This document shows, one piece after another, positions 1 to 12,099 of a stretch of 64,000 nt of DNA. The DNA is taken from contig NW_022985716.1 of assembly GCF_902459465.1 (NCBI RefSeq), forward strand, positions 38,501 through 102,500, written 5' to 3'. Below the pieces are notes generated by a model. That model ran no database searches and was not told where the DNA came from. It saw only the letters and a program-made list of their open reading frames with translations. This DNA is from Asterias rubens. Lineage: Eukaryota; Echinodermata; Asteroidea; Forcipulatida; Asteriidae. The translations under genes and the position numbers were made by a program. Position 1 is the first letter of the stretch, and each line of letters starts with the position of its first letter.

Positions 1-23
1 TGAATACTAATTCTCCCGAACAG

Positions 24-3000
24 GCCTACCAGATTGACCCACGTAATGTGCAAGCATTGCTTCTAAAGGGCAGTGTGCTTCAACACATGAGTAAAACGCA
101 AGAAGCTTTACTCCATTTCAGAGAAGCTGTACGGATGGCTCCATTTAGATTTGAAGCTCACCAAGGTATAATCACCAACAAGAATCGAATAGTCATTCTA
201 AAAAGAACCTTAGGTTTCAACTCGATGTGTCAATCAGTATCAAAAAGCTTTCTCTAGAAGACGATCAGAGCATACTGATCAAAACGTTGAGTTGAAACCA
301 ACAGTTCTTTTCAGAACCACCCCAACTCAATTAGCGATTATGATTACATGGTGTTACTGCGAACCTTACTGTATCGTTTTTCTACCATGCAAAGTTTCAA
401 ACCCTACTTAAAGGCATTGGACATTATTGGTAATTGTCAAAAACCAGTCTTCTCATTTGGTGTATCTCAACATATGCACAAAATAAAAAACCTGTGAAAA
501 TTTGAACTTAATTGGTCATCGAAGTTGCGAAATAATAATGGAAGAAAAAACACCCTTGTCACACAAAGTTGTGTGCTTTCAGAATCTAATTCTGAGGTCT
601 CGAAATCAAATTTGTGAAAAATTACTTCTTTTCTAAAACTTTGTTACTTCAGAGGGAGCCGTGTCTCACAATGTTTTATACTATCAATCGCTGTCCATTA
701 CTCGTTTGGTAAGTTTTTATGCTAATAAATATTTTGAGTAATTACCAATAGTGTCCACTGCCTTTAATGAAATAGTCATCATCATTTCATTTCCAGACTT
801 TTATCTGATTTCAGACTTTTGAAGTCAGTCTGCTGTTGAAGGAAATCAGCTGTGATTTTGTTCATATTATAACTAAATCCTGCTCTTTGTTCTATTTTTA
901 CTATGCTGATGATACTGTTCCTAAAAGCTTCTTGAAATCTTCACCCCCTCAAGTTGTTATTCTAGTTTAAGACTTTTTTGTTAGCAATGAATCCCACACG
1001 TCATCCTAAGGTCATTCTGAAAATCTGTGTGCATTTTCATAGATTTGGTTTAGCACATAAAGTATCTAAGCACAGCAATATTATGCTAACCAGTTACCAG
1101 CCAAAGTACCATGTCACAATGTACCATCTGTGACGTGGCTGGAGCAGTTTGACATGTATGAAATTCATGGCTCGAAATTAGCACTGGACCATAGGCTCAA
1201 GTTTTGTGGTTTTAACAATGGGCCAGTAAACCTACAATGGGCCAGTAAACCTACAATGGGCCAGTAAACCTACAATGGGACAAAAGTGATGGTCTTGTGT
1301 TTTGCATTTGAATAAAATACCTTGTTGTGTAATTTTGTTGTGAAAATCATTTGACTGTGAATGTGATAATTATCTTTCAATTCTTTTTTAAGAGTATCAA
1401 AATACACTAAGTTGCGCATAAAAACAGATGAACCAGAGCTGCTCTGAGTGCATAACTTAGAAAACTTCTTGTCTGCTAGTCCATACAAATTTTGAGCTAC
1501 AAGTCTTGCGGACTTTCCTCAAAATTCCAGCTCTGTAGCAAAAATATTGGCAAGAAAAACTCTACAAATTCTGTGCTGTACAGTTTATTTTGTTTGCCCC
1601 CTCTTAACAACTTTGCATTTCTGTTTTGATATCCAGGTCTCGTCGACTGTTATGTAAAAGCAAGCAGAATCCGAGAAGCTTTAACTACAGCGTCCAACGC
1701 TTGTAAGGTCCTGAGTAACAGTGCTCGGTCATTGACGCTCTTTGCCTCAGTCCTTGCTAAAGATAGCCTATCTGTGGACAAGGTAAATACTGTTATATCC
1801 AACATCATGTCAATAGGAGACTTTAAAACGCTAGGTTTAGAAGTCTTGTGGTCGAGCAGTTGAGAGCACCAAATACAAACTCTGGTGTTTCTGATCAGCA
1901 GATTGTGGGTTGGAGTCACTTGTGTCCTTAAAGACACTGGACATATTTGTAATTGTGAAAGACCAGTCTTCTCACTTGGTGGATTTTAACATATGCATAA
2001 AATAAAAAACCTATGAAAATTTGAGCTCAATTGGTCGTTGAAGTTGCGAGATAATAATGAAAGAAAAGCACTCTTGTTTTTAAGATACTTGATTTCGAGA
2101 CCTCAAATTCTAAATTTGAGGTCTCGAAATCAAAATGGGGGAAAATAACTTCTTTCTCAAAAACTATGTTGCTTCAGAGGGAGCCATTTCTCACAATGTT
2201 TTATTATATCAACGGCTCTTCATTACTTGTAACCAAGTAGTTTTTAAGCTAAAAATAATTTTGAGTAATTATCAATAGTGTCGACTGCCTTTAAGCAAGA
2301 CACTTGACCATTGCTTCGTCCTTAGGATGGGATGTAAAGCCGTTGGTCCTGTGTGTTGTGTAACGCACTTTAAAGAACCAGACTTACCGGGTAAATTTTC
2401 ATTGTTTATGTAGAACTGAGCAGGCACACATTTCCAAGAACAATGGATTTACCTGGTAAGGCTGCTGTCACCTCGCGTCCAAAAAGTTTTGTACCCCAAA
2501 GATTTACACTGTTATTAATATGTGCTGATTTCTTAGTTTTTGTTTTCTCAACTTTGCCTGCAATTTTTGTGCGTGATGTTTTCTTCCCAATTTTCACAGA
2601 GCTGAGGAAGGTACTGAGGGCATGAACAGTGCTAACATGAGGAAGGTACTGAGGGCATGAACAGTGCTAACATGAGGAAGGTACTGAGGGCATGTACAGT
2701 GCTAACATGAGGAAGGTACTGAGGGCATATACAGTGCTAACACACATCTGTGTCTGGGTAAAACTCAAATTAATATTCTTTATCCTGATGCAAATTTCCA
2801 TCTATTAAAGGCAAAGTCGATGTTGGAGAAAGCCTTGGCACAAGAACCTACTTACTTAGAGGCAGTGTATCTCTTAGCGGAGGTACTGGGTGAAGAACAA
2901 CGCTACACAGCTGCCATTGACCTGTGAGTATGTCTTTATATATTTACGGTAATGAAAAAAAGGAGGCCTCAAAGTAAACATAAGCTTTACAGCTATGACC

Positions 3001-6000
3001 GTTGCTAAGGGTGTTGCTCAGGACGTTTTTAACCTCAACACTTGGAAGACGTGTGATGTCCCCGTAGCCAAAGCTGTAGCCACCACTTCGGACACTGCCT
3101 TAATCACTGTAGCTCACAAGCCTGAGGAAACCTGTAAATGGGGTGCTTGATGTGTGAACCAGAAACACCAGGGCTAGCCCCTACTCTCACATGAAAAGTG
3201 TTCTGGGGTCCATTTCACAAAGGGTTAGAAATTGTCCTTACTTAGGACTAGTCCTAGGAGATATTAAACACTTAAGGCTACACTTAAGTTAGGACGAGTA
3301 GCTCATCCTAGTTCTTGATAAGAGTAGTCTTAACACACAAGGACACAAGTGCCACGACAGGGACTCGAACCTACCCTCTGCTGATCAGAAACACCAGAGC
3401 TTCAGTCAGTCTGGGGTTCTTTACCTCTATGCCATGACACATCATAGATCTTTTTCGCAAATACTGAGGCGTGCGCGTAAAGCTTAGATTAGGTGCATTG
3501 TGGTCTAGCTGGTGATTAAATTTGATCCATATCTATCCCACAATGCACCTCATTCAACAGTCTGCGCTTGCGCAATGGTATTTGCGAAAAGGTCTATGTA
3601 CTTGTTGTATTTAGATGAAAGAAATAAAACCTGGAGACTACTGAGCGGGTTTGAATCCACGTGACACAGTTGTGCAACCGCTTAGAGTGTGCGCTCAATT
3701 TGACTTAAAGGCAATTTGGGATTGTTTGGCTAAGATAGTTATTGACACAAAGTCATTTGAAAACTTAGAAAAAACCGTAATGCAAGTTGCCATTTTGCAA
3801 TACACTCATATTACATGATATAACTTTGCTGCATGTATCAATACATCGTGTCCATCAGCATGACACACTCTTAAAGGCAGTAGACACTATTGGTAATTAC
3901 TCAAAATAATTATTATCATAAAACCTCACTTGGTAACGAGTAAAGAGGAGAGGTTGATAGTATAAAACATTGTGAGAAACAGCTCCCTCTGAAGTGACGT
4001 AGTCTTCGAGAAAGAAGTAATCTTCCACAAATTTAATTTGATTTCGGGACCTCAGATTGAGAGTTTGAGGTCTTGAAATCAAGCATCTGAAAGCACACAA
4101 CTTCGTGTGACCATGGTGCGACAAGGGTGTTTTGTCTTTCACTAATATCTCGCAACTTCTACGACCGATTGAGTCCAAATTTCACAGGTTTGTTATTTTA
4201 TGCATATGTTGAGATAAACTAATTGTGAAGACTAGTCTTTGACAATTACCAATAGTGTCTTTAATAATAATCAACAATCTGTTTTCCTCATTTCTAAAAA
4301 AAAGTGGGACTTTTGAAGCAAAAACGATCTTTTTCAGGTTTAACACCATGACCATCTGTAAAACATGTACATTCGTGGCACTGTATGCAATGGAGGAGTC
4401 CAACCTGGGCTTGCAAATTTTATAAATTAGTTCACATTTCAATCACACCAATAATGTGTACACCCTTTCCCACACAGAAATAAGAAGTGTCTTACTTTTG
4501 TCCAAATACATTTTTTTATGTGGTGAAAAAACATTTCTAATTGATATACTGGTATGCTTTACTTAAGACTACTCATGGGGTGTGCTGACTGGTTATAAGA
4601 GCACCCAATTGAAACTCTGGGTGTTTCTGCAGAGTTTGGGTTTGAGTTCCTTTCATGGCACTTGTGTCCTTGAGCAAGATCCTTTATCATAATTGCTTTG
4701 TCCTTCGGTTGGGATTTTACTATTATCAAGCTGTTATTAAGGAGTTGAAACCAACGGTTCATTTCAGAACCATTTAGAGATAGTCATAACATTTTGTTAT
4801 CAAAAACCTTTCCATATTATATTATGAAGCCATAGGTCCTGTGTAGTTAAAATAAAAGAACCCAGAACACTTAACTGCGGAAGAGTAGGGGCTACCAAGC
4901 ACCCTTGATTACTTGTTTCTTCAGGCTTTTGCCATTTTGTAGTTTCCTTTGCAAGTTTATAATCTTGTGTTTATTTGTTTGTCTTGTGTTTTTTAAGGAC
5001 CCAAATGGAAATACATGTGAGCTGTTTTGTAATCAGCTTTTTGGATATTCTTGGCTTTTAATCAGTGTAAATTTTATGTAATTCCTCTGTATACGCAGAA
5101 TGTTAATGGTGAATAAAAGTATGATAATAAGGGAATTAATGTGTGGTGAAGAGGTTTTCAAGTAGTGGTTAAAACCCGCCGAGGCCTGGTTCTTGATATG
5201 TTTACCGAGACAAAGTCGAGGTAAACTATCAAGAACCAGGCCTCGGTGGGTTTAAACCACAAGTTGAAAACCGATTCAACACACTTTGATTCCCATTCAT
5301 AAATACCCTTACGGTAAAAAAACATCAACACTTTTTGGTCAAAAAGTAAAATAAGTGCAAAAATTATAATTGTTCAATGATTTCCTTCAACACAACACCC
5401 CTCCAGCTATGAAATGGTAAGGCCCTTGGGTAAACAACTCCTTAAAAGGGAATGCTGTACGCGTCGCGCGTATCGCGTGATGTGGCACAACTGTCCTGGC
5501 CGTTGCTCTCAACCAATAGGAATGAAGAAACTGTCTTATAAGCACAGGTGCAAGCTCGAGTGTCACACCCGTGTTTCTACACTTTTACTGGTCATTATCA
5601 AAGGTTTAAGCACCACCACGTGACGCCCTCTCCACCAATAGGAATAGCGTAACTGTCTTAGGTATTTATGAATTATTAATATTAATACTACGCCCAGAAG
5701 CTCCTTGAATACTTCATCTCTGTGGTGTACTAAAGTGTGAAAATACCATCTGTTCATTTTTTTATCAAATTTGGATCATATTTTCATATCTTTCTGTTTC
5801 CTGACTCTATCCAGTGTTTCTTGAAGTGATTATATTCAATTCAAGAAGCATTTATTTCATACTGACTCAATAATAAGGTACAAACATTGTAGACATTTGT
5901 ATCACACTATGATTTAACTGAAAATGTATGTAAATGAGTCGATATGGAGGGAAAAGGTGAAGCAAACAATGTTACTTTTGTTCTTGTCCCTATGTGACAG

Positions 6001-8272
6001 ACAAAACAAACACAAGCTGACAGCTGACACCAAACAAACATAACCGATACAATTATTTGGTTTTTAATCTTGCCCCAATTTGTGTAAGCTTCAGAGCTGG
6101 CAGAGCTCAAATGAACAGGGAAAATATCCCCAGGCTACTTGGGTTGGGTGTCAAGCCCCCCCCCCACAACCAAGCAGATGTTATAATTCACAAATATACC
6201 TGATCCCAAATAAAACTCAAGATCTCAAAAACTCACGATTGCTAAGTAACAAATCTAAATTTAACAACCGTCTGTTCAGTTTTTCAAATCATTCCAAACC
6301 ATTAAACCTAAGTGGTATTATAAGAGATGTTAAATTTGCATCGGGGATAAAGAATATTATTTTTTGTTTTTTTTTACCCATACACCGATGTGTGTTAGCA
6401 CTGAACACTCAGTACTTTCCCGAGTCCTGTGACAAAATATCACAGGCATGTTACTCGGGTGGGATTCGAACCCACGACCCTTGCAATTCTAGAGCAGTGT
6501 CTTACCAACTAGACTACCGAGGTTGCCCGGCAGCTAGAGGCAGTTGGAGTCCTATGTTTTGGCAGCGGGTACCGCAACAATATAAGAGATGTTGAATTTG
6601 CATCGGGGATAAAGAATATTAATTGGTTTTTTTTTTTACCCATACACCGATGTGTGTTTAGCACTGTATACTAAGTGGTATTAATTACATCGTCACTCTG
6701 CATTTTAGTTGGAAATTATAAGTCCTTCTCATCCCTTGTTTTGGTTTCTGTGTTTATATTTCTCAGACTTCGACGCCAACTCCAACAACAAAGTACATGC
6801 CAGCTACACCAGATGCTCGGTGACTTTCTGTCTCTGAATAATGACCTGCAAGAAGCTTTGGATCAATACAGTGTAGCTCTAGGGTAGGTAGAAAAAACAA
6901 CAACTTCACTTTGGAACCCTTTACGCACGTCACATGCGCCGACTGTGCCTCGCTCAACATTTGGTGGGCAATGTGTAAACGCTGCGTCGCCAAAATGCGC
7001 ACATCACTGAATAGCGCACAGAGACATTGCCCACCAAAAGGGCGCATTGAAGGTTATTCTGATGATGACGTCAGGTGAATTGGGTCAATAGTTGTAGACA
7101 ATGCACTCCAACATGCGAGTTGCTTGGGGCGTGGTACGTAGAGATTCAAATAAGTCATATGAGAGTTTAAAGCCAGTGGACACTATTGGTAATTGTCAAA
7201 GACCAGTCTTCTCACTTGCTGTATCTCAACATATGCATAAAATAACAAACCGGTGAAAATTTGGTCATCGAATTTGAAAGAGAATGTTGAAAGAAAAAAC
7301 AACCTTGTGTGCTTGCAGGTGAATAATAAAATAAAAGGCTTTGGCTGAAGTATTCTATTTATGTGAGAAATTACCTCTTTCTCAAAATCTACGTTACTTG
7401 AGAGGAAGCCGTTTTTCACAATGTTTTATTACTATCAACAGCTCTTCTTTGCTTGTTACAAAGTCAGTCTTTTTTTTTTATTAGTTACCAATAGTGTCCA
7501 GTGCCTTTAATGATTGATTGTTTTCACCATCCTTTCCGTAGGTTGGATCCAACAAACAAGAAAGTCTTAGAAGGAATTCAGAAAGTTGAGAAGGTTACAG
7601 ACAACGTGGATCTTGGTCAGGAAGATGATATGGAGGCACTTGAGGAGAGTGGGGAAGATGTGGATTATGACGCCAGTGATACTGAAGTCTCCTGGGCTGA
7701 TAATGAGGTCAGTTAATATTGATTATTGGTAATTATATTGATTATTGGTGAGATATTGGTTATTGGTGAGATATTGATTATGAGGTAAAACATAGTTATA
7801 CATAATTACTATGAGATGAGATATTAATGATTATAATGTGATCAGATTTTGATTAAATATAAATTTGGTTTGCAGTAACACCATTTGTTAGTCTACTTGC
7901 TGGGTAGATTTTGTTCTTTAGAGAACTGTCTTGCTATATATTCTACTACAACAGAGTTGTTCGTTTTTTTCCCGGAGACTTCTCAGTTCTGAACAAAACT
8001 GTCCTGCTTTTAAACTACCTTCTGGGCGGAAGGTAGAAAATGGGCTAGGTCTACTACTTTAGCTTATAGGATCGTTATTAACTGATAAAAAGCAATATTG
8101 ATCAAAGCAATATATTGAGTATTAGGTAAGATACATACTAATTCTTGTTTAGCAACTTTCTTGGAGAACCTCACCAGTGTTGTGAGAATTGCGGAAAGAG
8201 TCCGAACACTATCATTGTCCGGAGCTTTAATCTGAAGTGTATTCTTTGTTTCCTCGACAGTGGTTCAGCTAG
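24..8272 (+). CDS. ANAPC7: Anaphase-promoting complex subunit 7, 3' part (six exons)
   Basis: TPR scaffold subunit of the APC/C, the nuclear/cytosolic E3 ubiquitin ligase that drives mitotic exit. Exons read by hand: 24-165, 1637-1782, 2811-2923, 6767-6883, 7542-7707 and 8261-8272; together 696 nt, 231 codons plus stop, with every junction in frame at GT-AG sites. The peptide has TPR helices (NVQALLLKGSVLQ, EALLHFREAVR), a last TPR (LGDFLSLNNDLQEALDQYSVALGLDP), then the acidic tail typical of APC7, ending in WADNE. Skipping the tiny last exon would give a short read-through (VS stop at 7716), but the 12-nt exon supplies Trp-Phe-Ser-stop, matching the WF near the end of vertebrate APC7. The N-terminal part lies left of the window. 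Introns are filled with MITEs and SINEs; the largest is 3.8 kb. Confidence 0.93.
408..767. mobile_element. TTAA MITE family A, copy in ANAPC7 intron 1
   Basis: Flanked by TTAA at both ends; ends read AAGGCATTGGACATTATTGG and, inverted, GGCAGTGGACACTATTGG. Family A elements are about 340-395 bp and contain the central dyad GAGACCTCA...TGAGGTCTC. Internal regions read TGTGAAAATTTGAGCTCAAT and CAGAGGGAGCCGTTTCTCAC in most copies. Confidence 0.85.
1212..1277. repeat. 19-bp tandem repeat
   Basis: CAATGGGCCAGTAAACCTA, three and a half units. Confidence 0.9.
1848..2395 (+). mobile_element. tRNA-type SINE split by a family A MITE
   Basis: SINE left part 1848-1925 (GAGAGCACCAAATACAAACT, ...CACTTGTGTCC) and right part 2295-2395 (GCAAGACACTTGACC, GATGGGATGTAAAGCCGTTG, GTGTGTTGTGTAACGCAC). 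Related SINE copies at 4557-4870, 38100-38290 and 46899-46990 run through the join without an insert. Confidence 0.7.
1926..2294. mobile_element. TTAA MITE family A copy nested in a SINE
   Basis: TTAA at 1926-1929 and 2291-2294. The right TIR is GTGTCGACTGCC, one base off the consensus. Confidence 0.85.
2605..2742. repeat. 35-bp tandem repeat, four units
   Basis: Unit GAGGAAGGTACTGAGGGCAT + GAACAGTGCTAACAT, 70 bp before ANAPC7 exon 3. Confidence 0.9.
3206..3345. mobile_element. CACAAAG-type dispersed element
   Basis: Begins CCATTTCACAAAGGGTTAG with TTAGGACTAGTCCTAGGA inside. Relatives at 31209-31360, 41535-41655 and 53518-53690. Confidence 0.45.
3446..3595. mobile_element. MITE-E copy in ANAPC7 intron (150 bp)
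   Basis: Same element as at 18130-18279, flanked by AT dinucleotides (3444-3445, 3596-3597). Carries the internal segments TTTGATCCATATCTATCCCA and GTGCATTGTGGTCTAGC. Confidence 0.85.
3871..4264. mobile_element. TTAA MITE family A copy, ANAPC7 intron 3
   Basis: Left TIR GGCAGTAGACACTATTGG; the right TIR is shortened to AATAGTGTC followed directly by TTTAA. Confidence 0.8.
4557..4870 (+). mobile_element. tRNA-type SINE in ANAPC7 intron 3
   Basis: CATGGCACTTGTGTCCTTGA crosses the site where the copy at 1848 has a MITE; ends in GTCCTGTGTAG and AAGAACCC. Confidence 0.55.
5165..5260. repeat. Inverted repeat, ~41-bp arms
   Basis: GTGGTTAAAACCCGCCGAGG arm and its complement around a 13-nt loop. 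Similar but weaker pairing continues outwards to about 5135 and 5283. Confidence 0.8.
6318..6690. mobile_element. tRNA-bearing tandem repeat / SINE dimer
   Basis: Minus strand holds box A TAGTCTAGTTGG and box B GGTTCGAATCC. The flank ATGTTGAATTTGCATCGGGG-type block and CCATACACCGATGTGTGTT occur both before and after the tRNA-like part, as in a tandem array. Confidence 0.75.
6960..7038. repeat. Short fold-back in ANAPC7 intron 4
   Basis: Arms TTTGGTGGGCAATGT and ACATTGCCCACCAAA around a GC-rich loop. Confidence 0.7.
7167..7510. mobile_element. TTAA MITE family A copy, 31 bp before an ANAPC7 exon
   Basis: Ends at TTAA 7507-7510; exon 5 begins at 7542, so the branch-point region of this intron may lie in the element while the pyrimidine tract is host sequence. 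The central dyad is replaced by a TTATTTTATTTTC-type stretch. Confidence 0.8.
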
Positions 8273-8645
8273 TAATGACTGTCCACCATCTTGACCTCCA
8301 GGATGAAACCAAATCATTGAGCTACAGCGGCCAGCTACAAGAGGACCCCCCAAAACTGGTTCATCTAGTAGTATAAGTGTGACCCAAGTATGCATAGTTC
8401 AGTTTATATTTGGCACACCTTGAGCAAGTTCATGTGTGCGTATTGAGGCGACTGCTGACCAGCAACAAAGATGCGCAATGAGGCACTCATTCAAACCACT
8501 CATTTGGAAGCCTAGTCAACCGTCCGTACCACGGTACTTAACACTCCATTGCCTTCCGCGTTTTCACTTAAGTGTCACTGGTTCCCCTCTGCGCTTAACA
8601 CTGTTAGCATGGAACAGGCTATTGGGACCAGTGAAAAAAACAATG

Positions 8646-9415
8646 TTCTGAGGCTGGTTCCAAACGGTCAACCACAGTATTCAACCAATGGTCAACCAGC
8701 CTGGGTTCGAGTCAAATAGTCAACCTCTAGTTAACCATGGTGTCCTGAGGCTGGTTCCAAACGGTCAACCACAGTATTCAACCAATGGTCAACCAGCCTG
8801 GGTTCGAGTCAAATAGTCAACCTTTAGTTAAAGGCAGTGGACACTATTGGTAATTACTCAACATAATTGTTATCATAAAACCTTTCTTGGTGACGAGTAA
8901 TGGGGAGAGGTTGATGGTATAATACATTGTGAGAAACGGCTCCCTCTGAAGTGCCATAGTTTTCGAGAAAGAAGTAATTTCCACGAATTTGATTTCAAGA
9001 CCTCGGATTTAGAACTTGAGGTCTCGAAATCAACCATCTAAACGCACACAAATTCGTGTAACAAGGGTTTTCTCTTCTTTCATTATTATCTCACAACATT
9101 GATGACCAATTGAGCTCAAATTTTCACAGGTTAGTTATTTTATGCATATCTTGAGATACATCAACTGTGAAGGCTAGTCTTTGACAATTACCAATAGTGT
9201 CCACTGGCTTTAACCATGGTGTCCTGAGGCTGGTTCCAAATGGTCAACCACAGTATTCAACCAATGGTCAACCAGCCTGGGTTCGAGTCAACTAGTCAAC
9301 CTTTAGTTAACCATGGTGTCCTGAGGCTGGTTCCAAATGGTCAACCACAGTAGTCAACCAATGGTCAACCAGCCTGGGTTCGAGTCAACTAGTCAACCTT
9401 TAGTTAACCATGGTG
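8646..9415. repeat. 97-bp tandem repeat, four units, interrupted by a MITE
   Basis: Unit carries CTGAGGCTGGTTCCAAA, GGTCAACC words and CAGCCTGGGTTCGAGTCAA. Two units lie left and two right of the TTAA element. Confidence 0.9.
8828..9213. mobile_element. TTAA MITE family A copy inside a 97-bp repeat
   Basis: Sits between TTTAG-TTAA and TTAA-CCATGGTG of the repeat unit; other units show TAGTTAACCATGG uninterrupted. Confidence 0.92.
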
Positions 9416-9860
9416 GACAATGAACTTGGTTCTTGTTGTAACAACCTTCTGACTGGCGACCGCAAATTTATCTTTTTTACAAACAACAAACGCACAACCA
9501 TCGTTCAGTATGATTTGTTAGTGACGATATTGATGAATTGTTTTTGAGTGTGATTCAATCACATCCACTTCACAATCAGTGTTACATGTTTATTTTGTAT
9601 TGCTTCTGCTTGAACTGCTGTGCCATCTTTTAACTAATTCTGAATTTGTTGTTATTTTCCCTGATCTGTGAATTTGTTGTATTTTCCCTGATCTGTCTTG
9701 TGTCAGAGAAGCTGTCATGTCTCATGTTTGTCTGTCATTTTGTTCTGTTTTGTCTTAGTCTGTTTGGCTGGCTGTTTAAACAAAATACCTATCGTTTTTA
9801 GGAACCGCTGGATTGTTTTAATTTTTGTTTTGTAATTTTTTATTTGTTGGGGGGTTTGCA

Positions 9861-10014
9861 CAAAGAATTGACTAGAGTGGGATTCAAACCAACGACCTCC
9901 GGATTAACGTGCCGGCGCTCTACCAACTGAGCTATCTAGCCCCATGATGGCAGCCTCCCTAATTTGTCAATATATTTGTTCAGGGGTTCGCATTCCACTC
10001 TAGTCAATTCTTTG
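9861..10014 (-). mobile_element. tRNA-like sequence enclosed by 25-bp inverted repeats
   Basis: CAAAGAATTGACTAGAGTGG at the left and its complement at the right. Between them, 9870-9943 on the minus strand is a 74-nt tRNA-like segment with box A TAGCTCAGTTGG and box B GGTTTGAATCC; its acceptor stem does not pair, so it is not called a functional tRNA. Confidence 0.65.
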
Positions 10015-10727
10015 TTCAACCCCCAAAATCATTTCAAAATTTACCCAGTCTGTTTCCCTCTTAGAATGTGGTAAAATTTTTAATGTATTGCCGCAAACCT
10101 GGAGTGGTTTTGTCCATGCAAGAAAAATGATCTGTAAATAGAAAAGACAAACTGTCTCCATCTCAACTTTTGAGAGATAAAAACTGATATCTTTTTCCAT
10201 AACCATTTCAGAGTGAAATGATTCTCAAAATGTTTGATACTATTGAAAGCTGCTTGAGCTCTAACCAATTGCAATTAATGTATAGAGTGATTGCAAAAGG
10301 TTTGTTTGTTTGTTTGTTTGTTTTTTATTTCCTATTTCCAAATATCACAATAAATAATCATGAAACATACAAGAAATAAGAACAACGAGTGATAAGAGGA
10401 GGGCACCAGGAAAAAGCCTAGGCTTGTACAGAGCCTGGACCCTTTATAATATAAATTAATAGGTTTTAGTTTATACCAATAACAATATTGATTATTGAAA
10501 TTAAGGTACGGTGAAAGGTATAGTGCATACAGCAAAAATAACACAAAACAATGATTGTTTGTAATTAAACTGTTTTGAAAAAAATGTGTTTGCTATGCAG
10601 CCATAAATACATATTGAGAGTTGATAACAAAAAGGAAAATTAACAGAACATTATTTAGGACATTACAAAAACTTGATAATTTGGAATGGATAATCATGGT
10701 ACGCGTGTAGTTACAGGTGGTGTCATT

Positions 10728-10953
10728 TTAGACGATACTGGTTATAAGTAGGTTTTTCATGTGTTTTTTTAAGCTGTGCACAGTTCTAAATGAAGGTATT
10801 GGGGTGAGCTGATTCCAGAGTAGGGGGCCTTGATGTCTGACTGTTTTCATAAATAAAGTGGTCCGAGCCTTTCCAATATGAATTTTAGTAGCTGATCTAG
10901 TGTTATGTGAATGGATGTCAATATTTCGTGTAAAGAGGAGTCTTATGTTACCT
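10728..10953 (-). mobile_element. LINE open-reading-frame C-terminal remnant
   Basis: Minus strand stays open for about 75 codons and reads HSHNTRSATKIHI, then RHQGPLLWNQLTP and FRTVHSLKKHMKNLL before a stop. This is the C-terminal signature of non-LTR reverse transcriptases, related in pattern but not identical to the LINE at 57568. AT-rich probable 3' UTR continues leftwards to a TTTG-repeat tail near 10300. Confidence 0.65.
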
Positions 10954-11293
10954 GGTTACCAAGGTATACATTCCCTTTAAAACTCCAGGACTAAGCATGT
11001 CCCAACCAGTTTTAGATTGTGCGATTCTGTTTCTGCAAATACTTTAGTCAAAACTTTTTAAACTAAAAATGTAGTTACTTTGTGGTCAGGGAAAGTAAAT
11101 TAGCCATGAAATAATTATATGAGAGTAAAATAAACCTATCAGATCAACAAAGAAAACCAAATAAAATCTCGTCATCCCTTTACGATTACTTGTATACAAC
11201 TAAGAATTGTAAAAGTCTGGCGTGATGTCAAATGTTTTCTTGGTTTTTATTTCCATTTTTGTTTGTTCGTTGAGGTGTTTGTTTGTATTATAT

Positions 11294-11402
11294 GTTGGGG
11301 TGTTTGTTGGTGGGTTCGGCAGCGTGTTGGGGTGTTTGTTGGTGGGTTCGGCAGCGTGTTGGGGTGTTTGTTGGTGGGTTCGGCAGCGTGTTGGGGTGTT
11401 TG
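11294..11402. repeat. 32-bp tandem repeat
   Basis: GTTGGGGTGTTTGTTGGTGG + GTTCGGCAGCGT, three units and a partial one. Confidence 0.9.
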
Positions 11403-11700
11403 ATTTTTCAAGTTCACAGGTTCAAAGTTAGTTAGAAAATTGGTTGTATTTGGAAAAAACAACTAATTTGTTTCTCTAACAAAATGCATGCTAGGCCTAT
11501 GTATATTTTTAATTTTCATGAACTTTGGGTAAATAAATTTTAAAAAGAAGGTTTGAAACCCCAAAGATCGTCTAAAGGTGATATTTGGAGATTAAAATGC
11601 CCTCGTCCAGAGTTGTGGTTGGTACTCACTGCCGCCTCTATAAACATGGATGCATTCGACGTTTCAAATGAAACTGCTGTAATTGAATTTTGCAGTTTTC

Positions 11701-12096
11701 TTAAAGCCAGTGGACACTATTGGTAATTGTCAAAAACCAGTCTCCTCACTTGCTGTATCTCAACATATGCACAAAATAACAAACCTGTGAAAATTTGAGC
11801 TCAATCGGTCATCGAACTTGCGAGATAATAATGAAAGAAAAAAACACCCTTGTCACACGAAGTTGCGTGCATTTAGATGGTTGATTTCGAGACCTCAAGT
11901 TCTAAATTTGAGGTCTCGAAATCAAAATAATTCGTGGAAAATTACTTCTTTCTCTAAAACTACATGTATATCACTTCAGAGGGAGCCGTTTCTCACAATG
12001 TTTTATACCATCAACCTCTCCCCATTACTCGTCACCAGAAAGGTTTTATGCTAATAATTATTTTGAGTAAATACCAATAGTGTCCACTGCCTTTAA
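11701..12096. mobile_element. TTAA MITE family A copy, intergenic
   Basis: Full length with TTAA at 11701 and 12093; central dyad GAGACCTCAAGTTC / AAATTTGAGGTCTC is intact. Confidence 0.88.
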
Positions 12097-12099
12097 CAA

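Noticed and set aside
6449-6530. Functional tRNA gene
   Set aside because: Boxes A and B are good but the acceptor stem pairs only partly and the sequence is repeated with flanking repeat blocks; treated as a SINE-type sequence.
6080-6595. 171-codon plus-strand open frame
   Set aside because: Runs through the tRNA-bearing repeat and C-homopolymer; the same words recur in non-coding copies at 49.3 and 49.9 kb.
7501-7716. ANAPC7 ending at the in-frame stop 7714-7716
   Set aside because: The frame there passes a GAG|GTCAGT donor; the exon at 8261 restores the Trp-Phe end expected of APC7, so the stop is probably intronic.
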